Of a DNA stretch of 64,000 nt, positions 42,467 through 50,890 are shown piece by piece. The notes under the pieces were generated by a model, which was not told the DNA's origin, searched no databases, and was given only the letters and a program-made list of their open reading frames with translations. The DNA comes from GCA-2705995 sp048267965 (GTDB lineage Bacteria > Bacteroidota > Bacteroidia > Flavobacteriales_G > Salibacteraceae). Location: the NCBI GenBank assembly GCA_048267965.1, contig JBLWWK010000009.1, forward strand, positions 1 through 64,000, in the 5' to 3' direction. The translations under genes and the position numbers were made by a program. Positions within the stretch are counted from its first letter, which is position 1, and every line of letters starts with the position of its first letter.

Positions 42467-42498
42467 AAAAACCGATTATAGTGAAATAATCGGTTTTT
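42467..42498. terminator. Bidirectional terminator between dciA and ndk
   Basis: AAAAACCGATTAT and ATAATCGGTTTTT form a perfect 13-bp stem around 6 nt, flanked by A and T runs. Confidence 0.88.
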
Positions 42499-42520
42499 CA
42501 TGTATTGTGAACTTTTCTTA

Positions 42521-42940
42521 CTAGAAACGCTCGAATCTAGAGAAGAAAAAGTTAGACTCAATCTGAGCATTTTCGTCACTGTCAGAACCGTGAACAGCAT
42601 TTTTTGCTTTCGATTCAGCAAACGCTTTGCGGATAGTACCTTCAGCAGCTTCAGCTGGGTCAGTAGCACCGATTAACGCTCTAAAATCTTCAACAGCGTT
42701 GTCTTTTTCAAGAATAGCCGCCATGATTGGGCCTGCGCTCATGTAATCTACTAATTCACCGTAGAAAGGACGCTCTTTGTGTACTGCGTAAAATTCGCCA
42801 GCTTGCTCTTTGGTTAAGTGCATTTTTTTAAGACTCACAATTCTGAACCCAGCTTTGCTCATCATGCTTAAAATTTCTCCTGTGTTGCCAGCTTCAACAG
42901 CTTCTGGCTTAATCATGGTAAATGTTTGGTTTCCAGCCAT
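42521..42940 (-). CDS. ndk: Nucleoside diphosphate kinase
   Basis: A 139-residue NDK that equalises NTP pools by phosphate transfer through H117 (NAVHGSDS). The N-terminal TFTMIKPEAV and RPFY segment are also canonical. The -7 box lies 41 nt upstream. It is monocistronic and convergent with dciA, and diverges from nrnA across 119 bp with promoters for both. Confidence 0.96.
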   Translation of the reverse strand: MAGNQTFTMIKPEAVEAGNTGEILSMMSKAGFRIVSLKKMHLTKEQAGEFYAVHKERPFYGELVDYMSAGPIMAAILEKDNAVEDFRALIGATDPAEAAEGTIRKAFAESKAKNAVHGSDSDENAQIESNFFFSRFERF

Positions 42941-42981
42941 CGTACTAATATTTAATATAGATTATAACCTTTTTCGGGCGG

Positions 42982-42989
42982 CAAAAGTA
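42982..42989 (-). promoter_or_regulatory. -7 box of ndk
   Basis: TACTTTTG on the minus strand, with a TTG at 43006-43008 in the expected -33 area. Confidence 0.65.
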
Positions 42990-43028
42990 GTGATTCTATC
43001 GAGTACAAGCCACCCCTGAGAATTATTC

Positions 43029-43036
43029 TACTTTTG
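43029..43036 (+). promoter_or_regulatory. -7 box of nrnA
   Basis: TACTTTTG, 23 nt before the TTG start at 43060. It fronts the four-gene nrnA-FKBP operon. Confidence 0.65.
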
Positions 43037-43059
43037 AAGGTTCAAAAATACAAGCAGAT

Positions 43060-44067
43060 TTGAAAAAAGAAGATTACCATAAAATAGGCGAAATACTCAC
43101 CACTCCTCAAAAAATTTTAATCAGCACCCACCGCAGTCCAGACGGAGATGCTATTGGCTCTTCTCTTGGTTTGGCGCTGGTTTTAAAGCAGTTAAATCAT
43201 TCTGTTTCGGTAGTTGTACCCGATGAATATCCTAAATTTTTAAAATGGTTGGTAGGAACCGATCTCATCCACGTTTTTGAAAACGATGCCGTTTTAGCAC
43301 GTCAACTGGCCAATGATGCTGATGTTATCTTTTCGTTAGATTATAATGCCCTAAACCGAATTGGTGATTTTTCTGATGCCATTCTAAAGGCTGAAGCCAC
43401 CAAAATATTAATCGATCATCATCAACAGCCCGAAAATTTTCCCGATTTCTTGTTAAGCGATACCAGTGCTTCTTCTACGGCAGAGTTAGTCTACGAGTTT
43501 TTAGATCAATTAGAGTTAACAGAATACATAAATCAGTCGGTTGCCGAAGCATTGTATACCGGTATTTTAACCGATACGGGTTCTTTTCGTTTTAATTCAA
43601 CTTCGGCCAAAACGCACCGAATTACCGCAGAGTTAATCGAAACTGGGATGAAAATAGATCAGGTTTACGATAAGATTTTCGATACCAATCGTTATCAACG
43701 CATCCAACTGATGGGATATACGCTTTCTGAAAAATTGACTTTAATAGAACATAAGCCGGTAGCCTACATCTCGTTGTCGAACCAAGAATTAGATCGGTTC
43801 GATTTCGAAAGAGGCGACACCGAAGGGTTGGTAAATTATGGCTTATCGATAGAAGGAATCAAGTTCGCAGCTTTTTTTAGAGAAAGCAAAGAGAGCGATT
43901 ACATTCGTATTTCTTTTCGATCGAAAGGAGATACAGATGTTAATCAGTTTGCTCGCAAACACTTTAACGGAGGGGGGCACATTAACGCTGCTGGTGGTCG
44001 TTCAGATTTATCTTTAAAAGAAACCATCGAAAAATTTGAATCTATCATCAAAAACGAAGAATTTTAA
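43060..44067 (+). CDS. nrnA: DHH/DHHA1 phosphoesterase, bifunctional oligoribonuclease/PAP phosphatase
   Basis: A 335-residue NrnA-type enzyme that degrades nano-RNAs to mononucleotides and dephosphorylates pAp. The DHH domain shows SPDGDAIGSS (metal site), FSLDYNALNR and LIDHHQQPENFPD; the DHHA1 substrate domain ends with NGGGHINAAGG. It starts with TTG 23 nt after the -7 box. The same transcript continues into three FKBP lipoproteins, 4 nt downstream. Confidence 0.93.
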   Translation: MKKEDYHKIGEILTTPQKILISTHRSPDGDAIGSSLGLALVLKQLNHSVSVVVPDEYPKFLKWLVGTDLIHVFENDAVLARQLANDADVIFSLDYNALNRIGDFSDAILKAEATKILIDHHQQPENFPDFLLSDTSASSTAELVYEFLDQLELTEYINQSVAEALYTGILTDTGSFRFNSTSAKTHRITAELIETGMKIDQVYDKIFDTNRYQRIQLMGYTLSEKLTLIEHKPVAYISLSNQELDRFDFERGDTEGLVNYGLSIEGIKFAAFFRESKESDYIRISFRSKGDTDVNQFARKHFNGGGHINAAGGRSDLSLKETIEKFESIIKNEEF

Positions 44068-44071
44068 CACC

Positions 44072-44605
44072 ATGATTAATAGAGTAGTCTTTTTTCTGGT
44101 AGGAACCCTTTGTTTAGCAGCTTGCCAGTCGTGTGATCAAGATAAGCAGCGACAAAAAGAAATTACCAAACAGCTTAAGCCGCAAGAGCTGATTAAAACC
44201 AACAAAGCCAAAGTAGAATTAGAGAATAATCAAATTGATGGTTATGTGAAAAGGCGGGGCTGGGAGATGACGAGCACCCAAACCGGTTTGCGCTACATGG
44301 TTTACGAAAAAGGTGAAGGGGAGCGAGGTAAAACCGGACAAAAAGTAACGTTGAATTACAACGTGTTTTTAATCAATGGCGATAAAGTATACAGTAGCGA
44401 AAAAAACGGACCACAAACGTTTGAAATTGGAAGAGCAGATGTTGAAAGCGGATTACACGAAGCTATGACCTACTTGCGAAAAGGCGATAAAGCTCGCTTG
44501 GTTATTCCTTCTTATTTAGCACATGGTTTAACCGGAGATCGCAATAAAATACCAGGTGATGCTACCGTAATTTACGATATTGAAGTGGTGAATATTTTCG
44601 ACTAA
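44072..44605 (+). CDS. gldI: FKBP-type peptidyl-prolyl isomerase lipoprotein, GldI-like
   Basis: A 177-residue lipoprotein (FLVGTLCLAACQS) with a charged helical linker and one C-terminal FKBP domain (GQKVTLNYNVFLINGDKVYS, LRKGDKARLVIPS). Size, lipidation and FKBP type match GldI, the PPIase needed for gliding/type IX secretion in flavobacteria; the assignment rests on that and on the nrnA context I recall for this family, so it is probable, not certain. I placed the start at ATG 44072 where the signal peptide begins, 4 nt after nrnA. An exact dispersed 9-mer encodes VGT at 44098. Confidence 0.78.
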   Translation: MINRVVFFLVGTLCLAACQSCDQDKQRQKEITKQLKPQELIKTNKAKVELENNQIDGYVKRRGWEMTSTQTGLRYMVYEKGEGERGKTGQKVTLNYNVFLINGDKVYSSEKNGPQTFEIGRADVESGLHEAMTYLRKGDKARLVIPSYLAHGLTGDRNKIPGDATVIYDIEVVNIFD

Positions 44606-44608
44606 TCT

Positions 44609-45460
44609 ATGCGAAAACTACTTGCTTTAGGTTGTTTGCTGTGCACCTTATTAAGTTGTGAAGAAAGCAGATTCGAAGGTTTTTCCGTTTTATCAAACGG
44701 AATTGAATACAAGTTACACACCTTGGGAGAAGATGTTTCTTTTCAAAAAAACGAAGTGCTTATTGCTTCGGTTTTACTAGAAACGCTAAATGATTCTGTT
44801 TTGCTTGATTATCAGACAAATGGACAACAACAAGCCGTAATCTACACTGAAAACATCGATCAACGGTTCCTACAAGCATTAGAAATGCTTAATATTAACG
44901 ATTCTGCCACTTTTATTCTCCCAACAGATATTTTACCGGAAGACTGGCGCATCTCGAGCGAAAAAGAAGTGAAACTACATGTGAAAATCCAAGAAAACAT
45001 GCGTTTAGCCCAATTTCGTTGGTTAGAGAAGTTTCCCGGAATATTTGTCGATTACGAAATGCAAGAGCAAGAACAATTGCACGCTTTTCTTGCCAAATTA
45101 GAACCCGATTCTGTAGAAGCGATTAACGGTATTCACCTTGTTCGTCAGAGAAGAGGAATGGGTTCCTACCCCAAAAAAAACGATCAAGTAACCGTGCACT
45201 ACGAAGGCTTTTTGTTAGATGGTAGAAAATTTGACAGCACGCACGACCGGAAGGAACCGTTTACGTATACCATTGGAGAGAAAGACCAGGTTTTACGGGG
45301 TTTTAACATCGGAGTTCAACAAATGAAAGAAAACGGAAAAGCGTTGCTTATTATACCTTCGCAATTGGCTTTTCAAGAAGGAAGCGCTTACAATATTGTG
45401 CCTGCGCACACAAGCGTAATTTATGAAGTAGAATTATTAGAAATTACCCGATCAAAATGA
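44609..45460 (+). CDS. FKBP-type peptidyl-prolyl isomerase lipoprotein, two-domain
   Basis: A 283-residue lipoprotein (LLCTLLSC, C17). The C-terminal 110 residues are a complete FKBP (DQVTVHYEGFLLDGRKFDST, GFNIGVQQMKENGKALLIIPS). The N-terminal half looks like a diverged FKBP with low conservation. Four nt separate it from the gldI-like gene and it overlaps the next gene by 4 nt, forming a cassette of folding factors for exported proteins. One exact dispersed 9-mer lies at 45162. Confidence 0.85.
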   Translation: MRKLLALGCLLCTLLSCEESRFEGFSVLSNGIEYKLHTLGEDVSFQKNEVLIASVLLETLNDSVLLDYQTNGQQQAVIYTENIDQRFLQALEMLNINDSATFILPTDILPEDWRISSEKEVKLHVKIQENMRLAQFRWLEKFPGIFVDYEMQEQEQLHAFLAKLEPDSVEAINGIHLVRQRRGMGSYPKKNDQVTVHYEGFLLDGRKFDSTHDRKEPFTYTIGEKDQVLRGFNIGVQQMKENGKALLIIPSQLAFQEGSAYNIVPAHTSVIYEVELLEITRSK

Positions 45461-46338
45461 ATTGGAAATACGTACCACTAGTAGCGGCTTTGGCGCTTAC
45501 TGCATGCAACAACGGAAGTGAAAAATTACCAGATCATTCGCCTAGCTCTGCCCAAGAAGGAACCCAATCAGAATCTTCTGAAAATGATTTAGGGAAACGC
45601 AAAGCCTTCGATTTGGCTAATTTTCAAGATGCACCTTCTCAAAGCGGATTAAAGTTTCAGCAATTGGTGGCCGGAAACGGAGTTCGCGTTCAACGTGGAG
45701 ATCTCGCCCTTTCTCGCTATGCGGTTTATTATGCTGATAACATGGAGAAATTAGAAACTTCAGACGAATTTAATAATGGCAAGGCGGTAGATATGCAAGT
45801 AGGGCAAGGTATGCTGATTGCTGGGCTCGAAGAGGGCTTTCAATACATGCGAGAAGGCGACCGGTTCTTATTTTACATTCCACCTACACTCGGTTTTGTG
45901 GGGGGTAGAGGTGGCATCGATGAAAACCGACCTTTGCTTTACGATGTAGAGATTATTAGAACGCGCCAAGGTTCAAAACCTTTTGATATTTCTAACGCAA
46001 GTAAGCAAGTTTCTTCTAGTGGATTAGAATTTTATGTGATTGAGAAAACCATGGGAGAACCAGTTTTAGCAGGACAAACCGTTACCGTGCATTATTCTGG
46101 ATACTTTAAAGATGGTCGAAAATTCGATTCATCGGTAGATCGTGGTCAGCCGTTTAGTTTTCGTTTAGGTAGAGGAGAAGTGATTCCAGGCTGGGAAGAA
46201 GCAGTTCAGCATTTAAAAGAAGGAGAAAAAGCGAGATTTATTATTCCTAGTCATCTCGCTTATGGTGAAAAAGGGTATGCTAATATTCCGCCCAATGCCA
46301 ATTTAGTGTTTGATATTGAGATTATTGCGGCTCAATAG
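45457..46338 (+). CDS. FKBP-type peptidyl-prolyl isomerase lipoprotein, two FKBP domains
   Basis: A 293-residue lipoprotein (AALALTACNN) with two FKBP domains. The first, at about 55-170, is recognisable by EEGFQYMREGDRFLFYIPPTLGF; the second, at about 185-290, has GQTVTVHYSGYFKDGRKFDSS and VIPGWEEAVQHLKEGEKARFIIPS and is fully conserved. It overlaps the preceding gene (ATGA) and the convergent methyltransferase gene by 7 nt. Proline isomerisation in the periplasm or at the outer membrane is expected. Confidence 0.88.
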   Translation: MNWKYVPLVAALALTACNNGSEKLPDHSPSSAQEGTQSESSENDLGKRKAFDLANFQDAPSQSGLKFQQLVAGNGVRVQRGDLALSRYAVYYADNMEKLETSDEFNNGKAVDMQVGQGMLIAGLEEGFQYMREGDRFLFYIPPTLGFVGGRGGIDENRPLLYDVEIIRTRQGSKPFDISNASKQVSSSGLEFYVIEKTMGEPVLAGQTVTVHYSGYFKDGRKFDSSVDRGQPFSFRLGRGEVIPGWEEAVQHLKEGEKARFIIPSHLAYGEKGYANIPPNANLVFDIEIIAAQ

Positions 46339-47042
46339 ATTAAGAAAACGGCAGGTCGTTTATGAATTTTGGGTTTGATTTTTTTCCAATCGTTTACAGA
46401 AGCGGTTTTAATGTATTCGGTGGGTAGGGTTAAATCGCAAGCAATACACAATTGAGTATTCGGATGGCAAGCTTTTAATACCGATTCGAACATGGCTTCG
46501 TTTCGGTAAGGAGTTTCCATAAAAATTTGCGTTTGCTTGTGAGAACGAGCATTGCGCTCTAGCTCTTTTAATTTGCGAACGCGTTCGCCACCGTTAATAG
46601 GCAGATAACCGTGAAAACTAAAACCTTGTCCGTTTAAACCACTCGCCATTAAGGCTAAAACAAAACTAGAAGGACCCACTAACGGAGTGACTTTAATATT
46701 GTTTTCATGAGCAATTTTCACCAAGATTGAACCTGGATCAGCTACTCCAGGAGCGCCTGCTTCTGATAGAATACCAAGGTTTTTCCCTTGCATTAGTTCC
46801 ATAAAAGTTTCCATGGCATCGTCTTGGGTAGAACGCTTGTCGAGTACGGCCATTTGTGCTTCGCTAATCGGTTTTTCGTAACCTACTTGCTTTAAGAAAG
46901 CACGAGCTGTTTTGGGTTTTTCAACTACGAATAAATCGATTTGGTTAATAATAGAAACCACTTCTGAAGGAATTGAATATTCGATAGAAGATGGGCCTAA
47001 TGTAGAGGGAATAAGGTATAAAGTTCCGGGATTTAAGTTCAT
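46332..47042 (-). CDS. RsmI-like SAM-dependent methyltransferase (tetrapyrrole-methylase fold)
   Basis: A 236-residue TP-methylase-family protein of the RsmI branch. Present are TLYLIPSTLG at the N-terminus, NLGILSEAGAPGVADPGS, TPLVGPSSFVLALMASGLNGQGFSFHGYLP, and FMETPYRN. It is shorter than classical RsmI (about 285), lacking the C-terminal extension, as is usual for the Bacteroidetes version. RsmI 2'-O-methylates C1402 of 16S rRNA; the exact target here is inferred. Start chosen at 47042, overlapping the phosphatase stop as ATGA, though three extra codons are possible. Confidence 0.85.
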   Translation of the reverse strand: MNLNPGTLYLIPSTLGPSSIEYSIPSEVVSIINQIDLFVVEKPKTARAFLKQVGYEKPISEAQMAVLDKRSTQDDAMETFMELMQGKNLGILSEAGAPGVADPGSILVKIAHENNIKVTPLVGPSSFVLALMASGLNGQGFSFHGYLPINGGERVRKLKELERNARSHKQTQIFMETPYRNEAMFESVLKACHPNTQLCIACDLTLPTEYIKTASVNDWKKIKPKIHKRPAVFLIY

Positions 47043-47503
47043 GGTCGCCATTTTTTAATCAATTCATCGCATGCATCGTTGAGCATTTGATATACATTTT
47101 CGAAACCTTCGTCTCCACCGTAATACGGATCAGGAACTTCGAAGCCTCGATGTTGCAAGCTGTGATCGAGCATCATGCTGATTTTAGCTTCTTCATCGGT
47201 TGCTTTTGCCATTTGTTGCACATTTCGAAAATTGCTTCTGTCCATTACCACAATTTGATCATAAAGATGAAAATCGCTCTTTTCGAATTTTCGCGATTGT
47301 AAATCGCTGATATCAATAGAGTGAGATAGCATAGTGGCTTGCGCTCTAGAATCGGGAGCTTCACCGTTGTGATGACCACTGGTTCCTGCCGAATCGATTT
47401 CAAAAAAATCTTCTAAACCTGCTTGCTTTACTTTTTCTCTCAACAGACCATGAGCCATTGGCGAACGACAGATGTTGCCCAAACAAACAAAAAGTACTTT
47501 CAT
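47039..47503 (-). CDS. Low-molecular-weight protein tyrosine phosphatase
   Basis: A 154-residue LMW-PTP. The P-loop is VCLGNICRSP with nucleophile C7 and R13, and the general-acid aspartate is in VPDPYYGG. Roles in this phylum are little known; homologues act on polysaccharide-export tyrosine kinases or arsenate. It is translationally coupled to the following methyltransferase gene and driven by a -7 box inside the dnaA terminator hairpin. Confidence 0.93.
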   Translation of the reverse strand: MKVLFVCLGNICRSPMAHGLLREKVKQAGLEDFFEIDSAGTSGHHNGEAPDSRAQATMLSHSIDISDLQSRKFEKSDFHLYDQIVVMDRSNFRNVQQMAKATDEEAKISMMLDHSLQHRGFEVPDPYYGGDEGFENVYQMLNDACDELIKKWRP

Positions 47504-47519
47504 AACATGTGATTATAAA

Positions 47520-47527
47520 CAAAAATA
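47520..47527 (-). promoter_or_regulatory. -7 box of the LMW-PTP/methyltransferase pair
   Basis: TATTTTTG on the minus strand, 16 nt before the ATG at 47503. It overlaps the 3' arm and T tract of the motif-built dnaA terminator. Confidence 0.58.
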
Positions 47528-47553
47528 GGAACCCAACTGCTCAGGTTCCTATT
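47521..47553 (-). terminator. dnaA terminator built from an inverted pair of the dispersed motif
   Basis: On the minus strand AATAGGAACC, 10-nt loop, GGTTCCTATT, then TTTG. Each arm is the dispersed motif with GG changed to AA. It is 25 nt after the dnaA stop. Use of paired signal sequences as terminators is known for Neisseria and Haemophilus uptake sequences. Confidence 0.8.
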
Positions 47554-47577
47554 CTTGAACGTTTCAACAAAACAAGA

Positions 47578-49011
47578 TTATTGTATGCTGATTTTTTTAT
47601 CTAAATCGTCTATGTAACCTTTAAAACGCTTATCGGTTTCCATTAGATTATTTACGGTTTTACAAGCGTGAAGTACGGTTGCGTGATCTTTACCACCGCA
47701 ATGAGCGCCAATGCTTGCCAAACTTGCTTTGGTCATTTGTTTTGCAAAATACATCGCAATTTGTCTTGCTTGAACCACTTCGCGTTTACGTGTTTTCGAT
47801 TTTAACAATTCAATGGGTAGGTTAAAATAATCACACACTACTTTTTGAATGTAATCGATAGAAACTTCTCTTGCGGTATTCTTCACAAATTTATCAATCA
47901 TTTGCTTAGCTAAATCAAGCGTAATTGACTTTTTGTTGAGTGAAGATTGTGCAATTAAAGAAATCAAGGCTCCTTCCAGCTCACGAATATTGGTAGTAAT
48001 TGAATACGCTAAATATTCTACTACATCTTTAGGTAATTCAATACCTTCTGTGTACATCTTCTTCTCAAGAATAGCAATTCTAGTCTCTAATGAAGGCACC
48101 TGTAAATCTGCGCTTAAGCCCCATTTAAAACGAGAAAGCAAACGCTGCTCAATTCCTTGCATTTCTACCGGTGGTTTATCGGCAGTCATTACTAACTGCT
48201 TACCGGTTTGGTGCAAGTGATTAAAGATGTGGAAGAAAACATCTTGAGTTTTCTCTTTTCCAGCAAAAAACTGAACATCATCAATAATCAGTACATCGAT
48301 CATTTGATAGAAGTGAATAAAATCGTTTTGCGTGTTGTTTCTTACCGAGTCGATAAACTGCTGCGTAAATTTCTCTGAAGAAACGTATAAAACGGTTTTG
48401 TTCGGGTGGTTGTTTTTAATCTCGATACCAATAGCGTGCGATAGGTGAGTTTTACCCAAACCTACGGTACCGTATATAAGCAAAGGATTAAAAGCTGTTC
48501 CACCTGGTTTGCTAGCTACTGCAAAACCTGCAGAACGAGCCAAACGGTTGCATTCGCCTTCTACAAAATTTTCAAAAGAGTAATTCGGATTCAATTGAGA
48601 ATCGACTACCACTTTCTTTAAACCCGGAATAATAAATGGGTTCTTAATACTTTTTGCACCTACATCTACTGGCATAGATACAGATGGGTTTTTCACCGCG
48701 TTCCGATTGGTGGTAGGAACCTTTACAGAATAACCTTTCGAATTGTTCTTGTAGTTGTTTTCCATAATGATGGAATACTCTAAAGAACCATTCGGACCCA
48801 ATTCTTTCTTGATGGTTTTCTTTAAAAGAGAAATATAGTGCTCTTCTAACCATTCGTAAAAAAATTGACTCGGCACCTGAATAGTTAAGGTGTTGTCTTT
48901 AATACTTAAGGGTCGGATAGGATCAAACCATGTTTTAAAGCTTTGATGACTTACATTGTCTTTTATAATGGCAAGGCAGTTCTCCCAAACTTCATCATAT
49001 GGTTTATTCAT
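47578..49011 (-). CDS. dnaA: Chromosomal replication initiator protein DnaA
   Basis: A 477-residue DnaA with all four domains: N-terminal interaction domain (VWENCLAIIKDNVSHQSFKTW), a variable linker, the AAA+ core with Walker A GTVGLGKTH and Walker B VLIIDDVQFF, and the C-terminal DNA-binding domain with IGAHCGGKDHATVLHA. An exact dispersed 9-mer (48712) lies in the poorly conserved linker. The only -7-like box upstream is CACTTTTG (49108-49115), one base off consensus. It is monocistronic. Confidence 0.97.
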   Translation of the reverse strand: MNKPYDEVWENCLAIIKDNVSHQSFKTWFDPIRPLSIKDNTLTIQVPSQFFYEWLEEHYISLLKKTIKKELGPNGSLEYSIIMENNYKNNSKGYSVKVPTTNRNAVKNPSVSMPVDVGAKSIKNPFIIPGLKKVVVDSQLNPNYSFENFVEGECNRLARSAGFAVASKPGGTAFNPLLIYGTVGLGKTHLSHAIGIEIKNNHPNKTVLYVSSEKFTQQFIDSVRNNTQNDFIHFYQMIDVLIIDDVQFFAGKEKTQDVFFHIFNHLHQTGKQLVMTADKPPVEMQGIEQRLLSRFKWGLSADLQVPSLETRIAILEKKMYTEGIELPKDVVEYLAYSITTNIRELEGALISLIAQSSLNKKSITLDLAKQMIDKFVKNTAREVSIDYIQKVVCDYFNLPIELLKSKTRKREVVQARQIAMYFAKQMTKASLASIGAHCGGKDHATVLHACKTVNNLMETDKRFKGYIDDLDKKISIQ

Positions 49012-49559
49012 GCTGTTAACTTTTATTAGGTTGAAGTGCCGATTTATCTTAGCACAGACTTAAATTAAACAAGGTTGCTGTAACGCATCATACGTTTTTC
49101 GGCTGAACAAAAGTGATTAGAAAAAAGTGAAAAAAAAAACCCTTTTAAGGTTGATATTATAGAAAAAAATACTTGCGGTTTTGTGTGGGTGTTGGTAAAG
49201 TTTCCTACTCAATTTGAAAATCAACTGTTTACGCTGAAATACAGTGCAAATGCGGCTTTTGAACGGTTTTCGCCTATATCTTTTTTTCATTTTCTGTTGC
49301 TAAAATAGGGCTAAATGTATCATTATCATGTAGTTCAAAGTGCATATTTGTTTAATGACCGGGTGTCTCCAATGTTAAATATCAACTATAAATAAAACTT
49401 ATTAAGAAGGGTTGTTAATATTACCTTTGGTTTAGGTCTTAAAAACCAGTAAATTGACAATCAATCGTTAATAAAGTGGCGAGGTTATTCACATTTGGCC
49501 AATTCTGTGAACAGGTGTTTAGAAAGTGCCTTTTATCTTTGTTTAAAACTCTAAGATAT
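49012..49559. other. Long AT-rich region upstream of dnaA, weak oriC candidate
   Basis: 548 bp without an ORF, the longest gap in the window. It contains one relaxed DnaA box TTATTCACA (49485-49493), a two-mismatch neighbour, poly-A tracts and AT-rich stretches, next to dnaA and near recF and dciA. A single good box is not enough to call an origin. Confidence 0.3.
49534..49541 (+). promoter_or_regulatory. -7 box of the thioesterase gene
   Basis: TATCTTTG, 18 nt before the ATG at 49560; an alternative TACCTTTG lies at 49422-49429. The nearer box supports the downstream ATG over a start at 49476. Confidence 0.58.
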
Positions 49560-49976
49560 ATGTTCAAATTCGATTGGCCTGTTCGTGTTCGCTATGCAGA
49601 AACCGATAAAATGGGATACGCTTATTATGGTAATTACGCCACCTATTTAGAAGTGGCGAGGGTAGAAGCGTTACGAAGTATCGGTATTTCTTACAAAGAG
49701 CTCGAAGATGAAGGTGTAATGTTACCTGTGGCCGAGTTTTATATTAAGTATTTTAAACCTGCTTACTACGATGAAGAATTGCTTATTCGGGTGACCATCA
49801 ACAAAAAGCCAGGCATCAAAATCGAGTTCGAATACGAGATGTTTAATAAAGAAGGAACCCAAATTAACTTTGCCAAGACCACCTTGGTATTTGTAAGTGT
49901 TAAAACAGGAAAACCCATGAAACCGCCCATTAAGGTGGTGCAAGCCTTCGATCGATTTTTTACTCCCAACAATTAG
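49560..49976 (+). CDS. Acyl-CoA thioesterase, 4HBT hot-dog family (YbgC/FadM-like)
   Basis: A 138-residue hot-dog thioesterase. The active-site segment is RVRYAETDKMGYAYYGNYATYLEVAR with the catalytic aspartate in ETDKMG. It hydrolyses short- or medium-chain acyl-CoA in the cytoplasm; YbgC homologues act near the Tol-Pal system, but no tol genes are visible here. The start at 49560 (MFKFDWPVRV) is favoured by the -7 box and by family alignment. Confidence 0.9.
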   Translation: MFKFDWPVRVRYAETDKMGYAYYGNYATYLEVARVEALRSIGISYKELEDEGVMLPVAEFYIKYFKPAYYDEELLIRVTINKKPGIKIEFEYEMFNKEGTQINFAKTTLVFVSVKTGKPMKPPIKVVQAFDRFFTPNN

Positions 49977-50065
49977 AAAGCAAAAGAAAAAGAGTCATTA
50001 AAGAAAGCACCCAAAGTTGAAGGGCTTGAAAAGGTAGAAAAGCTCAAAAGCATGAAAAAAGCGAG

Positions 50066-50101
50066 AAACCGCTATATTTCGATGGAGTCGAAAGGCGGTT
50101 T
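50066..50101 (-). terminator. Terminator hairpin spanning the phosphoesterase stop codon
   Basis: On the minus strand AAACCGC pairs with GCGGTTT and, inside, TTTCGA with TCGAAA; TTTTTT follows a few nt later. The last codons and the TAG are part of the stem. Confidence 0.6.
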
Positions 50102-50638
50102 CCAATTTTTGGTTTGCATAATGGCTTTTACTTCTGAGTAAGAGAGCGGATAAAAATTGTGATTATCCACACCTATGTCGAAACTCAGCTGATCGTTTTT
50201 ATCGGGCAAATTACCGTGGCTATGGCCGTATAAATGCCAAGTTCCTCTAAAATCACCGCGCCAAACACGCATTGCATAATGGAAAAGTACAATGCGCTGA
50301 ACTCCATTTTTACAATCGGCATCTTTTACCTTTAACTCGTAATAGTCTTTAATCCACTTGAATTTTTTGCGGTGGTTGAGTGCGGCTCCTTCGTGATTTC
50401 CTGTAATTAAGTATTTAGTTCCGTTTAACTGATCGAGAATTTCTGCCACTAAATCGTTGTTTTTTGTAAGCGCAAAATCTCCCAGATAATATACCTCGTC
50501 TTCGGGTTGTACTTTCTCGTTCCAGCGTTGTATCAAGGTTTCGTTCATTTCTTCAATAGAACTGAACGGACGTTCACAAAACTGGATAATGTTTGAATGA
50601 CCGAAATGATGGTCAGATGTAAAATAGGTTTGACTCAA
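50072..50638 (-). CDS. Calcineurin-like metallophosphoesterase
   Basis: A 188-residue phosphoesterase with the full metal-site set: D-x-H as TSDHHFGH (7-14), YYLGDFAL, ITGNHEGA, and LYGHSHG. Proteins of this short type are often annotated as phosphodiesterases or nucleases of unknown substrate. It is monocistronic with a terminator hairpin that includes its final codons; no clear promoter was recognised. Confidence 0.88.
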   Translation of the reverse strand: MSQTYFTSDHHFGHSNIIQFCERPFSSIEEMNETLIQRWNEKVQPEDEVYYLGDFALTKNNDLVAEILDQLNGTKYLITGNHEGAALNHRKKFKWIKDYYELKVKDADCKNGVQRIVLFHYAMRVWRGDFRGTWHLYGHSHGNLPDKNDQLSFDIGVDNHNFYPLSYSEVKAIMQTKNWKPPFDSIEI

Positions 50639-50706
50639 AATTTGATAAATTTAATACCTAGTGACGCAGGTTGTTGTGTAAACGTTGGTTGCGCCTATTT
50701 TTTCAC

Positions 50707-50715
50707 GGTAGGAAC
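50707..50715 (+). repeat. Dispersed 9-mer, intergenic copy
   Basis: GGTAGGAAC followed by GCGTTTACACC; a full match to the extended pattern. Confidence 0.85.
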
Positions 50716-50890
50716 GCGTTTACACCTCGATTTTTGTTTGGCTATAAAAGAGAAGTTGCCGTTTTTTCAATAACAAAGTGGGCGGTTTTGACGAGTTGAA
50801 TGAAAAATCTACTTTTTGATTCATCAGTCTAGCAGTTCTACCAATGAGAGTTGTTCAGGTATTTGTATCTATTAAAAGAATGGATATCGT

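Noticed and set aside
49012..49559. Definite oriC
   Set aside because: Only a single relaxed DnaA box was found, so it is given only as a weak candidate.
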